This document shows positions 26,411 through 33,895 of a stretch of DNA of 64,000 nucleotides, in pieces; position 1 is the stretch's first letter, and each line of letters starts with the position of its first letter. Where the stretch lies: positions 38,703-102,702 of the forward strand of contig NZ_RAPF01000008.1 of NCBI RefSeq assembly GCF_003610805.1, in the 5' to 3' direction. Both the position numbers and the translations under genes were made by a program. Source of the DNA: Altericroceibacterium spongiae (GTDB lineage Bacteria > Pseudomonadota > Alphaproteobacteria > Sphingomonadales > Sphingomonadaceae). Under the pieces are notes generated by a model. It had not been told where the DNA came from and made no database searches. It was given only the letters and a program-made list of their open reading frames with translations.

Positions 26411-28006
26411 ATGATGAAATGTCACCGCCTTGCCGGGCTTTCGCTTCTTGCTCTTGCTATGGCGGGATGCAGCGGCGAGAACGCAAAGGAAGTCGATCTC
26501 GTTATTCGCGGCAATCAGATCATTACAGGCGCTGAGGACAGCGACACACCCCAAAAAGGTGTGCTGGTGGTCGATGACGGCATCATTCTTTATGCCGGGG
26601 CGGAACTGCCCGATGAATATGATCCGCAGCGCGAAGTGGATGCAGGCGACGATATTGTCGCGCCCGGCTTTATCGATGCACATACCCACGCCTGTGACGA
26701 TTTCGGGGCAGACAATTCCAATCTCAACTATCTGACACAGGGTGTAACCACAGTGTTCTGCGGCAATGATGGCGGCGGACCGACCGCTATCGAAGATACG
26801 CTGGCAGGCTATGAGCAGACCGGGCTCGGCAGCAATGTCGCTTTGTTCGTCGGCCATGGCACGGTGCGTCGTGCGGTAATGGGTGAGGAAGATCGCGCCC
26901 CTACGCCCGATGAGCTGATCCGGATGGAAAAGCTTGTCAGCGATGGAATGAAAGAGGGCGCTCTGGGCCTGTCCACGGGCCTTTATTATGCGCCGGGCGC
27001 CTTTGCCAAAACCGATGAGGTGATTGCCCTGTCACGCGTGGCGGCGGCATATGGTGGGGTGTATGACAGCCATATCCGCGATGAAGCGAGCTATGGGGAC
27101 GGGCTGATCGCCTCGATCGAGGAAGTGATAGATATTGGCAAGGGCGCCGATATCCCGGTCCATATCGCGCATATCAAGGCGCTCGGCACCGATGTTTGGG
27201 GCAAGAGCGCCGATATCGTGGCGATGGTGGAAAAAGCCCGTCAACAAGGGGTGGACATCACAGCCGATCAATATCCCTGGAAAGCATCGGGGACATCGGT
27301 AGGCGGTGCGTTGTCGCCGCGCTGGGTGCTCGCCGGCGGGGAAGAGGAGTATCACGCAAGGTTGCGCGATCCTGCCCAATTGCCACGCATTAAGCGCGAA
27401 ATGACCGATAATCTGCGCCGGCGGGGCGGGGCAGCAAGCCTGCTTATCACCGATCCCAAACGCCCTGAACTGCGCGGCAAGACGCTGGCCGACATCGCGA
27501 AAGAACGCGGCACACCCCCTGTCGAGACGGCTATCAATATCATCCTGACCGGTAATGCCAGGGTGGCGAGCTTCAATATGGATGAAGCGGATATGGAACG
27601 GTTCGCGCAGCAGCCCTGGGTGATGACATCGTCGGACGGAAGCACTGGCCATCCGCGCAAATTCGCCACATTCCCGAAGAAATATCGTGACTGGGTTGCG
27701 CGCAAGCCAGTCCTGACGCTGGGCGAGTTCGTGCATCGCAGCAGCGGGCTGACCGCCCAATGGTTCGGCCTGACCGATCGCGGTACGCTCGAACAGGGCA
27801 AAGCTGCCGATATCGTGATATTCAACCCTGAAACCTATGCTCCGCAAGCCACTTATTTGGAGCCGAAGAAGCTCAGCACCGGCGTTGACTGGCTGGTGGT
27901 GAACGGTCGCCTTGCTATCGATGAAGGCGAACCTGCCGATCTCAAAGCAGGGCAGGGGCTGCGCAAATCGGTCAGGGGAGAGAATGACGGGGAGGTGCCT
28001 TCATGA
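26411..28006 (+). CDS. N-acyl-D-amino-acid deacylase, lipoprotein
   Basis: 531 residues from the ATG at 26411. A lipobox AMAGC gives Cys20, so the enzyme is membrane-anchored outside the cytoplasm, unlike the typical soluble D-aminoacylases. Amidohydrolase fold: GFIDAHTHACDDF carries the HxH metal pair (His91, His93); Cys117 in TTVFCGNDGGG matches the metal-binding cysteine of D-aminoacylases. Further family motifs are HIAHIKALG, DQYPWKASG and TSSDGSTGHPRKFATFPK. It should hydrolyse N-acyl-D-amino acids (or N-terminal acyl-D-peptides) to free D-amino acids. Its stop overlaps the start of the serine hydrolase by 4 bp (ATGA). Confidence 0.88.
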   Translation: MMKCHRLAGLSLLALAMAGCSGENAKEVDLVIRGNQIITGAEDSDTPQKGVLVVDDGIILYAGAELPDEYDPQREVDAGDDIVAPGFIDAHTHACDDFGADNSNLNYLTQGVTTVFCGNDGGGPTAIEDTLAGYEQTGLGSNVALFVGHGTVRRAVMGEEDRAPTPDELIRMEKLVSDGMKEGALGLSTGLYYAPGAFAKTDEVIALSRVAAAYGGVYDSHIRDEASYGDGLIASIEEVIDIGKGADIPVHIAHIKALGTDVWGKSADIVAMVEKARQQGVDITADQYPWKASGTSVGGALSPRWVLAGGEEEYHARLRDPAQLPRIKREMTDNLRRRGGAASLLITDPKRPELRGKTLADIAKERGTPPVETAINIILTGNARVASFNMDEADMERFAQQPWVMTSSDGSTGHPRKFATFPKKYRDWVARKPVLTLGEFVHRSSGLTAQWFGLTDRGTLEQGKAADIVIFNPETYAPQATYLEPKKLSTGVDWLVVNGRLAIDEGEPADLKAGQGLRKSVRGENDGEVPS

Positions 28007-29430
28007 CACAGCCTGTCTTTATTCGGCTGATTTTGGGGGCAGCGCTCATGCTGCCGCAGGTCGCCGCGGCACAGACACCGGAACAGCATGACACTGCTAT
28101 CCAGCGGATTGTCGGCGATCCTGAGGATATGACGCAACCGGGTTGTGCGGCGGGGGTTTTCTCCCATGGTGAGCCGGTCTGGATGGGGGCTGGCGGCGCA
28201 GCTGATCTGGCAACAGGAGAAGCGCTGACGATCGATAGTCGCTTTTATGCCGGATCGCTGTCCAAACAGTTCACTGCGCTGGGCATTATGAAGCTGGTCG
28301 AGGCGGGTAAAGTCGATCTGGATGCCGAGGTGCAGACCTATATCCCGGATTTTCCGCATTACGATGCGCCGGTCACGGTGCGTATGCTGCTCCATCATAT
28401 TTCCGGTATGCGCGATGCTTTGGGCCTGATGCGTATGGCCGGTGTGCCGGACCTGTCCAAGAGCGATCTGCGAACGGCGCTGCAATTGCTGCATCGCCAG
28501 AAAGCGCCCGATTTCACGCCCGGCACGCACTATTCCTACAGCAATGGCGGCTATCTCTTGCTGGCGGATATTATCCAGCGCGCTTCTGATATGCCCTATC
28601 AGGATTATATGCGCGAAACCGTGCTCGATCCCTTGGGCATGACGCGCAGTTTCTTCCTCGCCGCTCCGCCGCCACCCGGTACGATGGTGCATGGCTATAA
28701 GGCGAAAAACGGAAAATACGTAGTGCAGGACGATTTCCCGAGCTTTAGCGGATCGGGCGGGCTGGTCACCTCGATCCGCGATCTGGCCCGTTATGAGGCC
28801 GATCTGGCGGGTGGAAATATTGTCTGGATCGCGCAAACCCGGCAATTGATGCTGGCGCCCGCCTATTTCACCAATGGCGATATCGTGCGCGAACAGCACG
28901 GCCTCGTCTATGCCTCGGGCATTAAGCTGGGCAAGCGGCAGGGCCGTGACTGGATGATGCATACGGGCGCCTCGTCGACCTTCAAATCCGCCTATGGCCG
29001 ATTGCCTGAGGAAGGGCTTGCTATCATGCTGATGTGTAATCGCAGCGATGGCGCCCCTTCCGATCGTATGGATGCGATAGCCGATCTGCTCGCTGGTCCG
29101 CCACCTGCACCCACGACAACCGAAAGCGATAAGAAGGGTAGCGAAAACAACGCGATACCATTTCAGGCCGGGCTGCCTGAAGACGGGCGCTATCATTCGG
29201 ATGAGCTGAATGTCGATTACCTGCTGCACCGCAGGGGTGAGGGCGTGGATGTGCAGATCCTGTCCGCCTGGCCGGGCCATGAAGATCCCGCGGCAATTCA
29301 TCATTTTCTACCCGATGAGCACGGTATTCTGCGCGAGGGCAGTATGAGCATTGTCCCGGCGGAAAACGGCGCGGGGTTCGTTGCCGGGCGCGGCAAGATC
29401 CATGGGATTAGGTTTCTGCCGAAGGATTGA
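28003..29430 (+). CDS. Serine hydrolase, beta-lactamase/peptidase S12 family
   Basis: 475 residues with a signal peptide (ALMLPQVAAAQ). Catalytic motifs of class C beta-lactamase-like enzymes are present: SLSK (Ser85, Lys88), YSN (Tyr180-Asn182) and MHTGASSTFKS toward the C-terminus of the domain, which stands in for the KTG box. A C-terminal extension of about 120 residues follows. S12 members include D-aminopeptidases, D-amino-acid amidases and esterases; a beta-lactam resistance role is unlikely given the operon. With the upstream deacylase it would trim D-residue peptides in the periplasm. Confidence 0.86.
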   Translation: MTQPVFIRLILGAALMLPQVAAAQTPEQHDTAIQRIVGDPEDMTQPGCAAGVFSHGEPVWMGAGGAADLATGEALTIDSRFYAGSLSKQFTALGIMKLVEAGKVDLDAEVQTYIPDFPHYDAPVTVRMLLHHISGMRDALGLMRMAGVPDLSKSDLRTALQLLHRQKAPDFTPGTHYSYSNGGYLLLADIIQRASDMPYQDYMRETVLDPLGMTRSFFLAAPPPPGTMVHGYKAKNGKYVVQDDFPSFSGSGGLVTSIRDLARYEADLAGGNIVWIAQTRQLMLAPAYFTNGDIVREQHGLVYASGIKLGKRQGRDWMMHTGASSTFKSAYGRLPEEGLAIMLMCNRSDGAPSDRMDAIADLLAGPPPAPTTTESDKKGSENNAIPFQAGLPEDGRYHSDELNVDYLLHRRGEGVDVQILSAWPGHEDPAAIHHFLPDEHGILREGSMSIVPAENGAGFVAGRGKIHGIRFLPKD

Positions 29431-29802
29431 TGTGTCGCGTTTCACCGTCGGGCAAGTGATTTTTCGTAAGACAAAATGACCGAGGGTTTTCGCTTTCGAG
29501 CTATGATGCAAAATGTTGCGCAGGCCTGAAACCAAGAAATTCTGCGGGTTAGCGAGATTTTACGCACACATAATGTTGCAAAAAACACAACATGAAGTGC
29601 ATTTTTCTCGTTTGTTGTCCGGCGCTGTCTGCTCCATATGGAACGGGCCTTTCAGGCATCCTCTCCCAAAACTATTCAGCCCGGTCTTTTGGCCGGGCTT
29701 TCTTTTTGCCCGCTTGCTTTTGCGAGCGAATAGCAATCGAATGGGTTCCTTCTTGCCCCGGAGAAATCTATCTGAGGGGAAGGGAGCAACCGAATCCGGT
29801 TT
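29431..29802. other. Intergenic region before the fecI-like gene
   Basis: About 370 bp without a gene. It contains a terminator (29678-29708) and an imperfect dyad ATGTTG (29573-29578) / CAACAT (29588-29593) that could belong to the promoter of the iron operon. Nothing else convincing was seen. Confidence 0.55.
29678..29708 (+). terminator. Rho-independent terminator
   Basis: Stem AGCCCGG (29678-29684) / CCGGGCT (29693-29699), 8-nt loop, followed by TTCTTTTT. It lies 247 bp after the serine hydrolase and ahead of the sigma factor gene, so it may end a long 3' untranslated region or a short leader transcript. Confidence 0.75.
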
Positions 29803-30330
29803 TTGAAAGTGTCTGAGAAAATCCCTTCGCAAGGTCTTGAAAGCGCCTTTCTGGCCAGTCGGGAGCGTTTACTGCGCTTCCTTGTCGCGCGCGGGGCGGG
29901 CGATTCGGCGGAGGATCTGTTGCAGGAATTGTGGATCAGGGTTTCCAATGCGCGCAGCGGGCCGGTGGCGGCCCCGGAAAGCTACCTTTTCGCCATGGCT
30001 AACCGCCTGATGATCGACCGCTACCGTACTGTAAAACAAGCGGAAAAGCGCGATCGCGATTATAGCGAAGCGAGCGGAGGCACGGTGCCCGGCATTTCCG
30101 ATGCCCCCTCTGCAGAGCGGCAGCTTATGGCGCGGCAGGAGGCGATACTGGTGGCGCGGGAACTCGAAAAACTGGGTGAAAGGCCAGCGGCGATTTTCCG
30201 CAGACACCGGGTTGACGGGCTCCCGCAAAAGCAGATTGCGGCGGAATTCGGGGTCAGTATCAGTACGGTGGAGAGTGACCTCAGAAGAGCCTATCGGGCG
30301 CTGAGCGCACTCAAGGAGAGCCTGAAATGA
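29803..30330 (+). CDS. ECF RNA polymerase sigma factor, FecI-like
   Basis: 175 residues. Region 2 (LLRFLVARGAGDSAEDLLQELWIRVSNA, then YLFAMANRLMIDRYR) and region 4 (GLPQKQIAAEFGVSISTVESDLRRAYRAL) are clear. The pattern matches iron-starvation sigma factors. The start is uncertain: TTG at 29803 or GTG at 29809, with a strong GGGAAGGGAG about 16 bp upstream. It is followed by a FecR-type regulator and a FecA-type receptor, the standard cell-surface signalling trio. Confidence 0.88.
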   Translation: MKVSEKIPSQGLESAFLASRERLLRFLVARGAGDSAEDLLQELWIRVSNARSGPVAAPESYLFAMANRLMIDRYRTVKQAEKRDRDYSEASGGTVPGISDAPSAERQLMARQEAILVARELEKLGERPAAIFRRHRVDGLPQKQIAAEFGVSISTVESDLRRAYRALSALKESLK

Positions 30331-30375
30331 GGCTGGCGGTGGTTGGCTCCGTCTTACGGTCAGGAGGCCCGTATT

Positions 30376-31332
30376 ATGGCGCATGACAATTCGATTCGCG
30401 AAGAGGCGATTGGCTGGGCCGTGCGCACGGGCGATCCGGCTTTTGCCGATTGGGACGATTTCACCGAATGGCTCGAGCGTAATCCGGCCCATGCCGCAAT
30501 TTACGATTCGGTGATGGCGCAAATGGATGAGGCGGCGGAGGCGCTGCCCGCTCTTCCGGCCCAGGCCGATAATGATGAAATTGCGCTGCCCCGGCAGAAC
30601 GGCGATCCCGCCGCGCCAGCCACCACCCGGCGGCGCTGGCTGGGCGGGGGCATCGCGCTGGCGCTGGTCGCGGCGCTGGGCAGCGTTGGCCTGTGGCAGA
30701 TGCAAAGCGGGCCGCGCGTGATCGAGACCGGGCCGGGTGAAATCCGCATGGTCGATATTGACGATGGCAGCCGCATTGCGCTGGCGGGCGACAGTGCGAT
30801 CCGCCTCGATGCCGATCATCCGCGCCAGGTCACGCTGGAGCGCGGACAGGCACTGTTCACCGTAAGGCATGATGCAAGCCGCCCCTTCGAAGTCGCGGTC
30901 GGAGCAGACCGGCTGCGCGATCTGGGCACCGTTTTCGATGTCCGGCTTGTCGATGGCACTTTACGTGTGGCGGTTTCCGAAGGCGCGGTGATGTTCAATC
31001 CGGACGAACAGAAAGTGCCGCTCTCGCCCGGCCAGCAACTGACCAGTGAGAGCGGTTCGGCCGCCTATCGTGTGGCCTCTATCCCGCTCGCGCAGGTGGG
31101 TGAATGGCGCGAAGGGCGGCTGACTTTCAGCGATGCCCCGCTGCGCGATGTCGCCGCCGATCTGTCGCGCGCAACCGGCCAGACTTTCACTGTCACCCGC
31201 AATATGGCCGGGCGACGCATTTCGGGCAGCGTGCTGATCGATCCTGTGCGGGAGGACCCGGAAAGCCTCGGGCCGTTGCTGGGCGTAAAAATCGTGCCCG
31301 CCGTTCAGGGATGGAGCATTCAGGCACCCTGA
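30376..31332 (+). CDS. FecR-family anti-sigma / sigma regulator
   Basis: 318 residues from the ATG at 30376 (GGAGG, spacing 9). Cytoplasmic N-terminal DUF4880-type domain (DFTEWLERNPAHAAIYDSV), one TM helix about residues 88-106 (LGGGIALALVAALGSVGLW), periplasmic FecR domain (GEIRMVDIDDGSRIALAGDS) and a C-terminal STN-like segment (SRATGQTFTVTR). It passes the signal from the occupied receptor at 31334 to the sigma factor at 29803. The stop is 1 bp before the receptor gene start. Confidence 0.9.
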   Translation: MAHDNSIREEAIGWAVRTGDPAFADWDDFTEWLERNPAHAAIYDSVMAQMDEAAEALPALPAQADNDEIALPRQNGDPAAPATTRRRWLGGGIALALVAALGSVGLWQMQSGPRVIETGPGEIRMVDIDDGSRIALAGDSAIRLDADHPRQVTLERGQALFTVRHDASRPFEVAVGADRLRDLGTVFDVRLVDGTLRVAVSEGAVMFNPDEQKVPLSPGQQLTSESGSAAYRVASIPLAQVGEWREGRLTFSDAPLRDVAADLSRATGQTFTVTRNMAGRRISGSVLIDPVREDPESLGPLLGVKIVPAVQGWSIQAP

Positions 31333-31333
31333 C

Positions 31334-33691
31334 ATGCGCTTTTTCCCCGCTGCCCCTTTTTGTTGTCTGGCCGTGGCGGTTGCCACGCCTGCCTTTGCGC
31401 AGAGCCATGCAGTGAATGTTCCGGCGGGCACGGGCAGCGCGGCGGCGATGGCTCTGGCGCGCCAGACCGGCACCAGCATCGTGCTGGCCGACCCTTCGCT
31501 GGCGCAGAAGAATGTGCCTGCCATTCGCGGAACGCTGTCGGCCGATGCGGCGGTGAAGCGTCTGGCGGCGCTGCTCGGGGCAAAGCCGCTGCGTGCCGGG
31601 CCTGCCGGATGGCGGCTCGTGCCCGCACCGCGCCGGATCGCCCGGCCCGGCAGAGCGGCCCCGATTGCTGCGCCGCCCCCGGCCAGAGCCGCGCCGCTGC
31701 CGCCTGCGCCCGATATTATCGTGCTGGGCAGCAAGAGCGACCGGCAGCTGAAGGATTATCCGGGGCAGGTGGCGATTATCTCGGGCGATGCGCTGCGTTT
31801 CGGCGGCGTGGGCGGGACCGAGAAGATCATGCAGCGCGTGGCCAGCATTTCGTCCACCCATCTCGGTTCGGGCCGCAACAAGCTGTTTATTCGCGGCATT
31901 GCCGATAGCAGCTTTACCGGGCCGACACAGGCCACGGTGGGGCAGTATTTCGGCGATTTGCGGCTGAGCTATAATGCCCCCGATCCCGATCTGCGCCTGT
32001 CCGATCTGGAGCGGGTCGAAGTGCTCGAAGGGCCGCAGGGCACGCTATACGGGGCAGGCTCGCTCGGCGGGATCATCCGTCTGGTGCCCCATCCGCCGCA
32101 AATGGGCGCTGTCAGCGGATCGGCCATGGCGGGCGGATCGCTCACCCAGCATGGTGCACCGGGCGGCGATGCCAGCCTGACCGCCAATCTGCCGCTTAAT
32201 GACGACACGCTGGCCTTGCGCCTCACTGCCGATGCGGCGAGCGAAGGCGGCTATATCGACAAGCCTGTGCTGGGCCGCAGCAATGTCAATCGCACCGATA
32301 TTCTCGGTGGCCGGGCCAATCTGCGCCTTGCCGCGGGCGATGGCTGGACGGTGGATCTGATCGGGCTGGGCCAGACGACCGAGGGGCGCGATAGCCAGTA
32401 TGCCGACCGCCATGGCCCGCCGCTGACGCGCGGCGCGCGCGTGACCGAAGGTTTCGATGCCGATTATGCGCAGGGTCAGATCGTCATTTCCGGCCATCTG
32501 GGGGACTGGCAGCTCCGATCCTCCACCGGCATCACCCGCCAGACGCTGGAAGAGCGCTACGATGCGACCGAGCCGGAGAGCGATCCGCGTCTGTTCACCC
32601 AGTCCAACCACACCGATATGGTCGCCAATGAAACCCGGCTATGGAAGCCGCTGGGTGAGCGCTGGGGCGCAGTGGCGGGCTTCAGCTACACGCATAACAC
32701 CACAGAACTGACTCGCCTGCTCGGCACGCCCGGCGCCGAAGAGGCGGTGACCGGGGTGGAGAACGGGCTGGAGGAAGTGACTCTCTACGGCGAGGCGAGC
32801 ATCCGTCTGGCACAAGGGCTGGTGGCCAGTGGCGGCGGGCGCTTCACCCGCTCACGCCTGACCGGCGAAGGCGAGGATGTCGATCCGAAAATGGCATTGA
32901 TGATGGCCGCCATCACCGAAAAGCGGCATCAGACAGCCTTTCTGCCCTCCGCGGCGCTCAGCGCCCATGTGCTGCCCCAAACCACGCTCTATCTGCGCTA
33001 TCAGGAAGGGTTTCGCCCCGCCGGTCTCGCTATTTCAGGCAATTTCGTCGGCCGCTTCCGCTCCGATCATGTGAGCACGCTGGAGCTGGGGGCCCGCCAT
33101 GGCGGGCCGGGGCGCCCGGTCGAGCTGGGGGCGAGCCTTTCCTATACGGACTGGGACAATATCCAGGCCGACTATCTCGACAATGCCGGGCTGCCGAGTA
33201 CCGCCAATATCGGGGATGGCACAATCTGGTCGGCCACGCTGGATGCCGCACTGGCGCTGGCCCCGCGCTGGCGGGTGGAGCTGGGCCTGTCTTATAATGA
33301 CAGCCGGGTGAGCGAACCGGCGCCGCTGCTCTCCGCCGCAAGGCTGACACAGGTGCCCAATATCGCCAATATATCGGGGCGGATCGGCATGGATTACAGC
33401 CATATTTTCGCCAATGGGACGGTCCTTACGGCAAGAGGCTGGGCCAGCTATGTCGGCCATTCGCGGCTCGGCGTGGGGCCGGAGCTGGGCGGCAAACAAG
33501 GCGATTATCTCGATACCGGCCTTACTGTCAGGCTGGGCCGCGGCCCTTACGGTGTGACGCTGGGCCTGACCAATCTGCTCGATGAGGAAGGCAATCGCTT
33601 TGCCCTCGGCACGCCCTTCACGATCGGCCGTGAACAGATCACTCCCCTGCGCCCGCGCACCCTGCGGATCGGTTTCGACGCGGCATTTTGA
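31334..33691 (+). CDS. TonB-dependent transducer with STN domain (FecA-like)
   Basis: 785 residues. Signal peptide (AVATPAFA), then an N-terminal STN signalling domain of about 75 residues (GSAAAMALARQTGTSIVLAD through ALLGAKPLRAGPAGWRLVP), a proline/alanine linker, a plug (IIVLGSKSDRQLKDYPG; KLFIRGIADSSFTGPTQ; VEVLEGPQGTLYGAGSLGG) and a barrel ending TLRIGFDAAF. The STN domain plus the adjacent sigma/FecR genes mark it as a transducer that switches on its own operon when it binds its ferric ligand. Confidence 0.92.
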   Translation: MRFFPAAPFCCLAVAVATPAFAQSHAVNVPAGTGSAAAMALARQTGTSIVLADPSLAQKNVPAIRGTLSADAAVKRLAALLGAKPLRAGPAGWRLVPAPRRIARPGRAAPIAAPPPARAAPLPPAPDIIVLGSKSDRQLKDYPGQVAIISGDALRFGGVGGTEKIMQRVASISSTHLGSGRNKLFIRGIADSSFTGPTQATVGQYFGDLRLSYNAPDPDLRLSDLERVEVLEGPQGTLYGAGSLGGIIRLVPHPPQMGAVSGSAMAGGSLTQHGAPGGDASLTANLPLNDDTLALRLTADAASEGGYIDKPVLGRSNVNRTDILGGRANLRLAAGDGWTVDLIGLGQTTEGRDSQYADRHGPPLTRGARVTEGFDADYAQGQIVISGHLGDWQLRSSTGITRQTLEERYDATEPESDPRLFTQSNHTDMVANETRLWKPLGERWGAVAGFSYTHNTTELTRLLGTPGAEEAVTGVENGLEEVTLYGEASIRLAQGLVASGGGRFTRSRLTGEGEDVDPKMALMMAAITEKRHQTAFLPSAALSAHVLPQTTLYLRYQEGFRPAGLAISGNFVGRFRSDHVSTLELGARHGGPGRPVELGASLSYTDWDNIQADYLDNAGLPSTANIGDGTIWSATLDAALALAPRWRVELGLSYNDSRVSEPAPLLSAARLTQVPNIANISGRIGMDYSHIFANGTVLTARGWASYVGHSRLGVGPELGGKQGDYLDTGLTVRLGRGPYGVTLGLTNLLDEEGNRFALGTPFTIGREQITPLRPRTLRIGFDAAF

Positions 33692-33702
33692 CCGGACCCG
33701 AT

Positions 33703-33730
33703 CCTTTCTGGCGAGATGGAAACAGAAAGG
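33703..33730. terminator. Weak stem-loop after the fecA-like gene
   Basis: CCTTTCTG (33703-33710) / CAGAAAGG (33723-33730), 12-nt loop, no T-run. A possible weak terminator or mRNA 3' end. Confidence 0.35.
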
Positions 33731-33828
33731 GGCGGAAATAGCGTCACTGACGGCCAGCACTTTTCCAACATAATCAGGTGGATGAGAGCGGTAAGGGCAC
33801 GCATGATCCACGAAGGTATACTTATATA

Positions 33829-33850
33829 TTGCAAATGACTCTCAGTATAC
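33829..33850. promoter_or_regulatory. Fur-box-like operator
   Basis: The stretch reads TTGCAAATGACTCTCAGTATAC. Its left half GCAAATGA-TCTCA matches the Fur-box form known in alphaproteobacteria such as Caulobacter (AATGATTCTCATT-like); the right half has diverged. It sits 46 bp before the siderophore receptor start. A 10-bp direct repeat GTATACTTAT flanks it (33816-33825 and 33845-33854). Confidence 0.5.
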
Positions 33851-33895
33851 TTATCCAGCCCTCTTCATGGAGGCGGTTCAAAAGGGGGAGTTTGC

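Noticed and set aside
27853..29304. 483-codon open frame antisense to the S12 hydrolase
   Set aside because: The plus-strand frame has catalytic motifs and a signal peptide; the antisense frame has no family resemblance and results from high-GC codon bias.
28003..29430. Beta-lactam resistance gene
   Set aside because: Class C-like motifs are present but the operon with a D-aminoacylase and the C-terminal extension favour a D-peptide or ester hydrolase.
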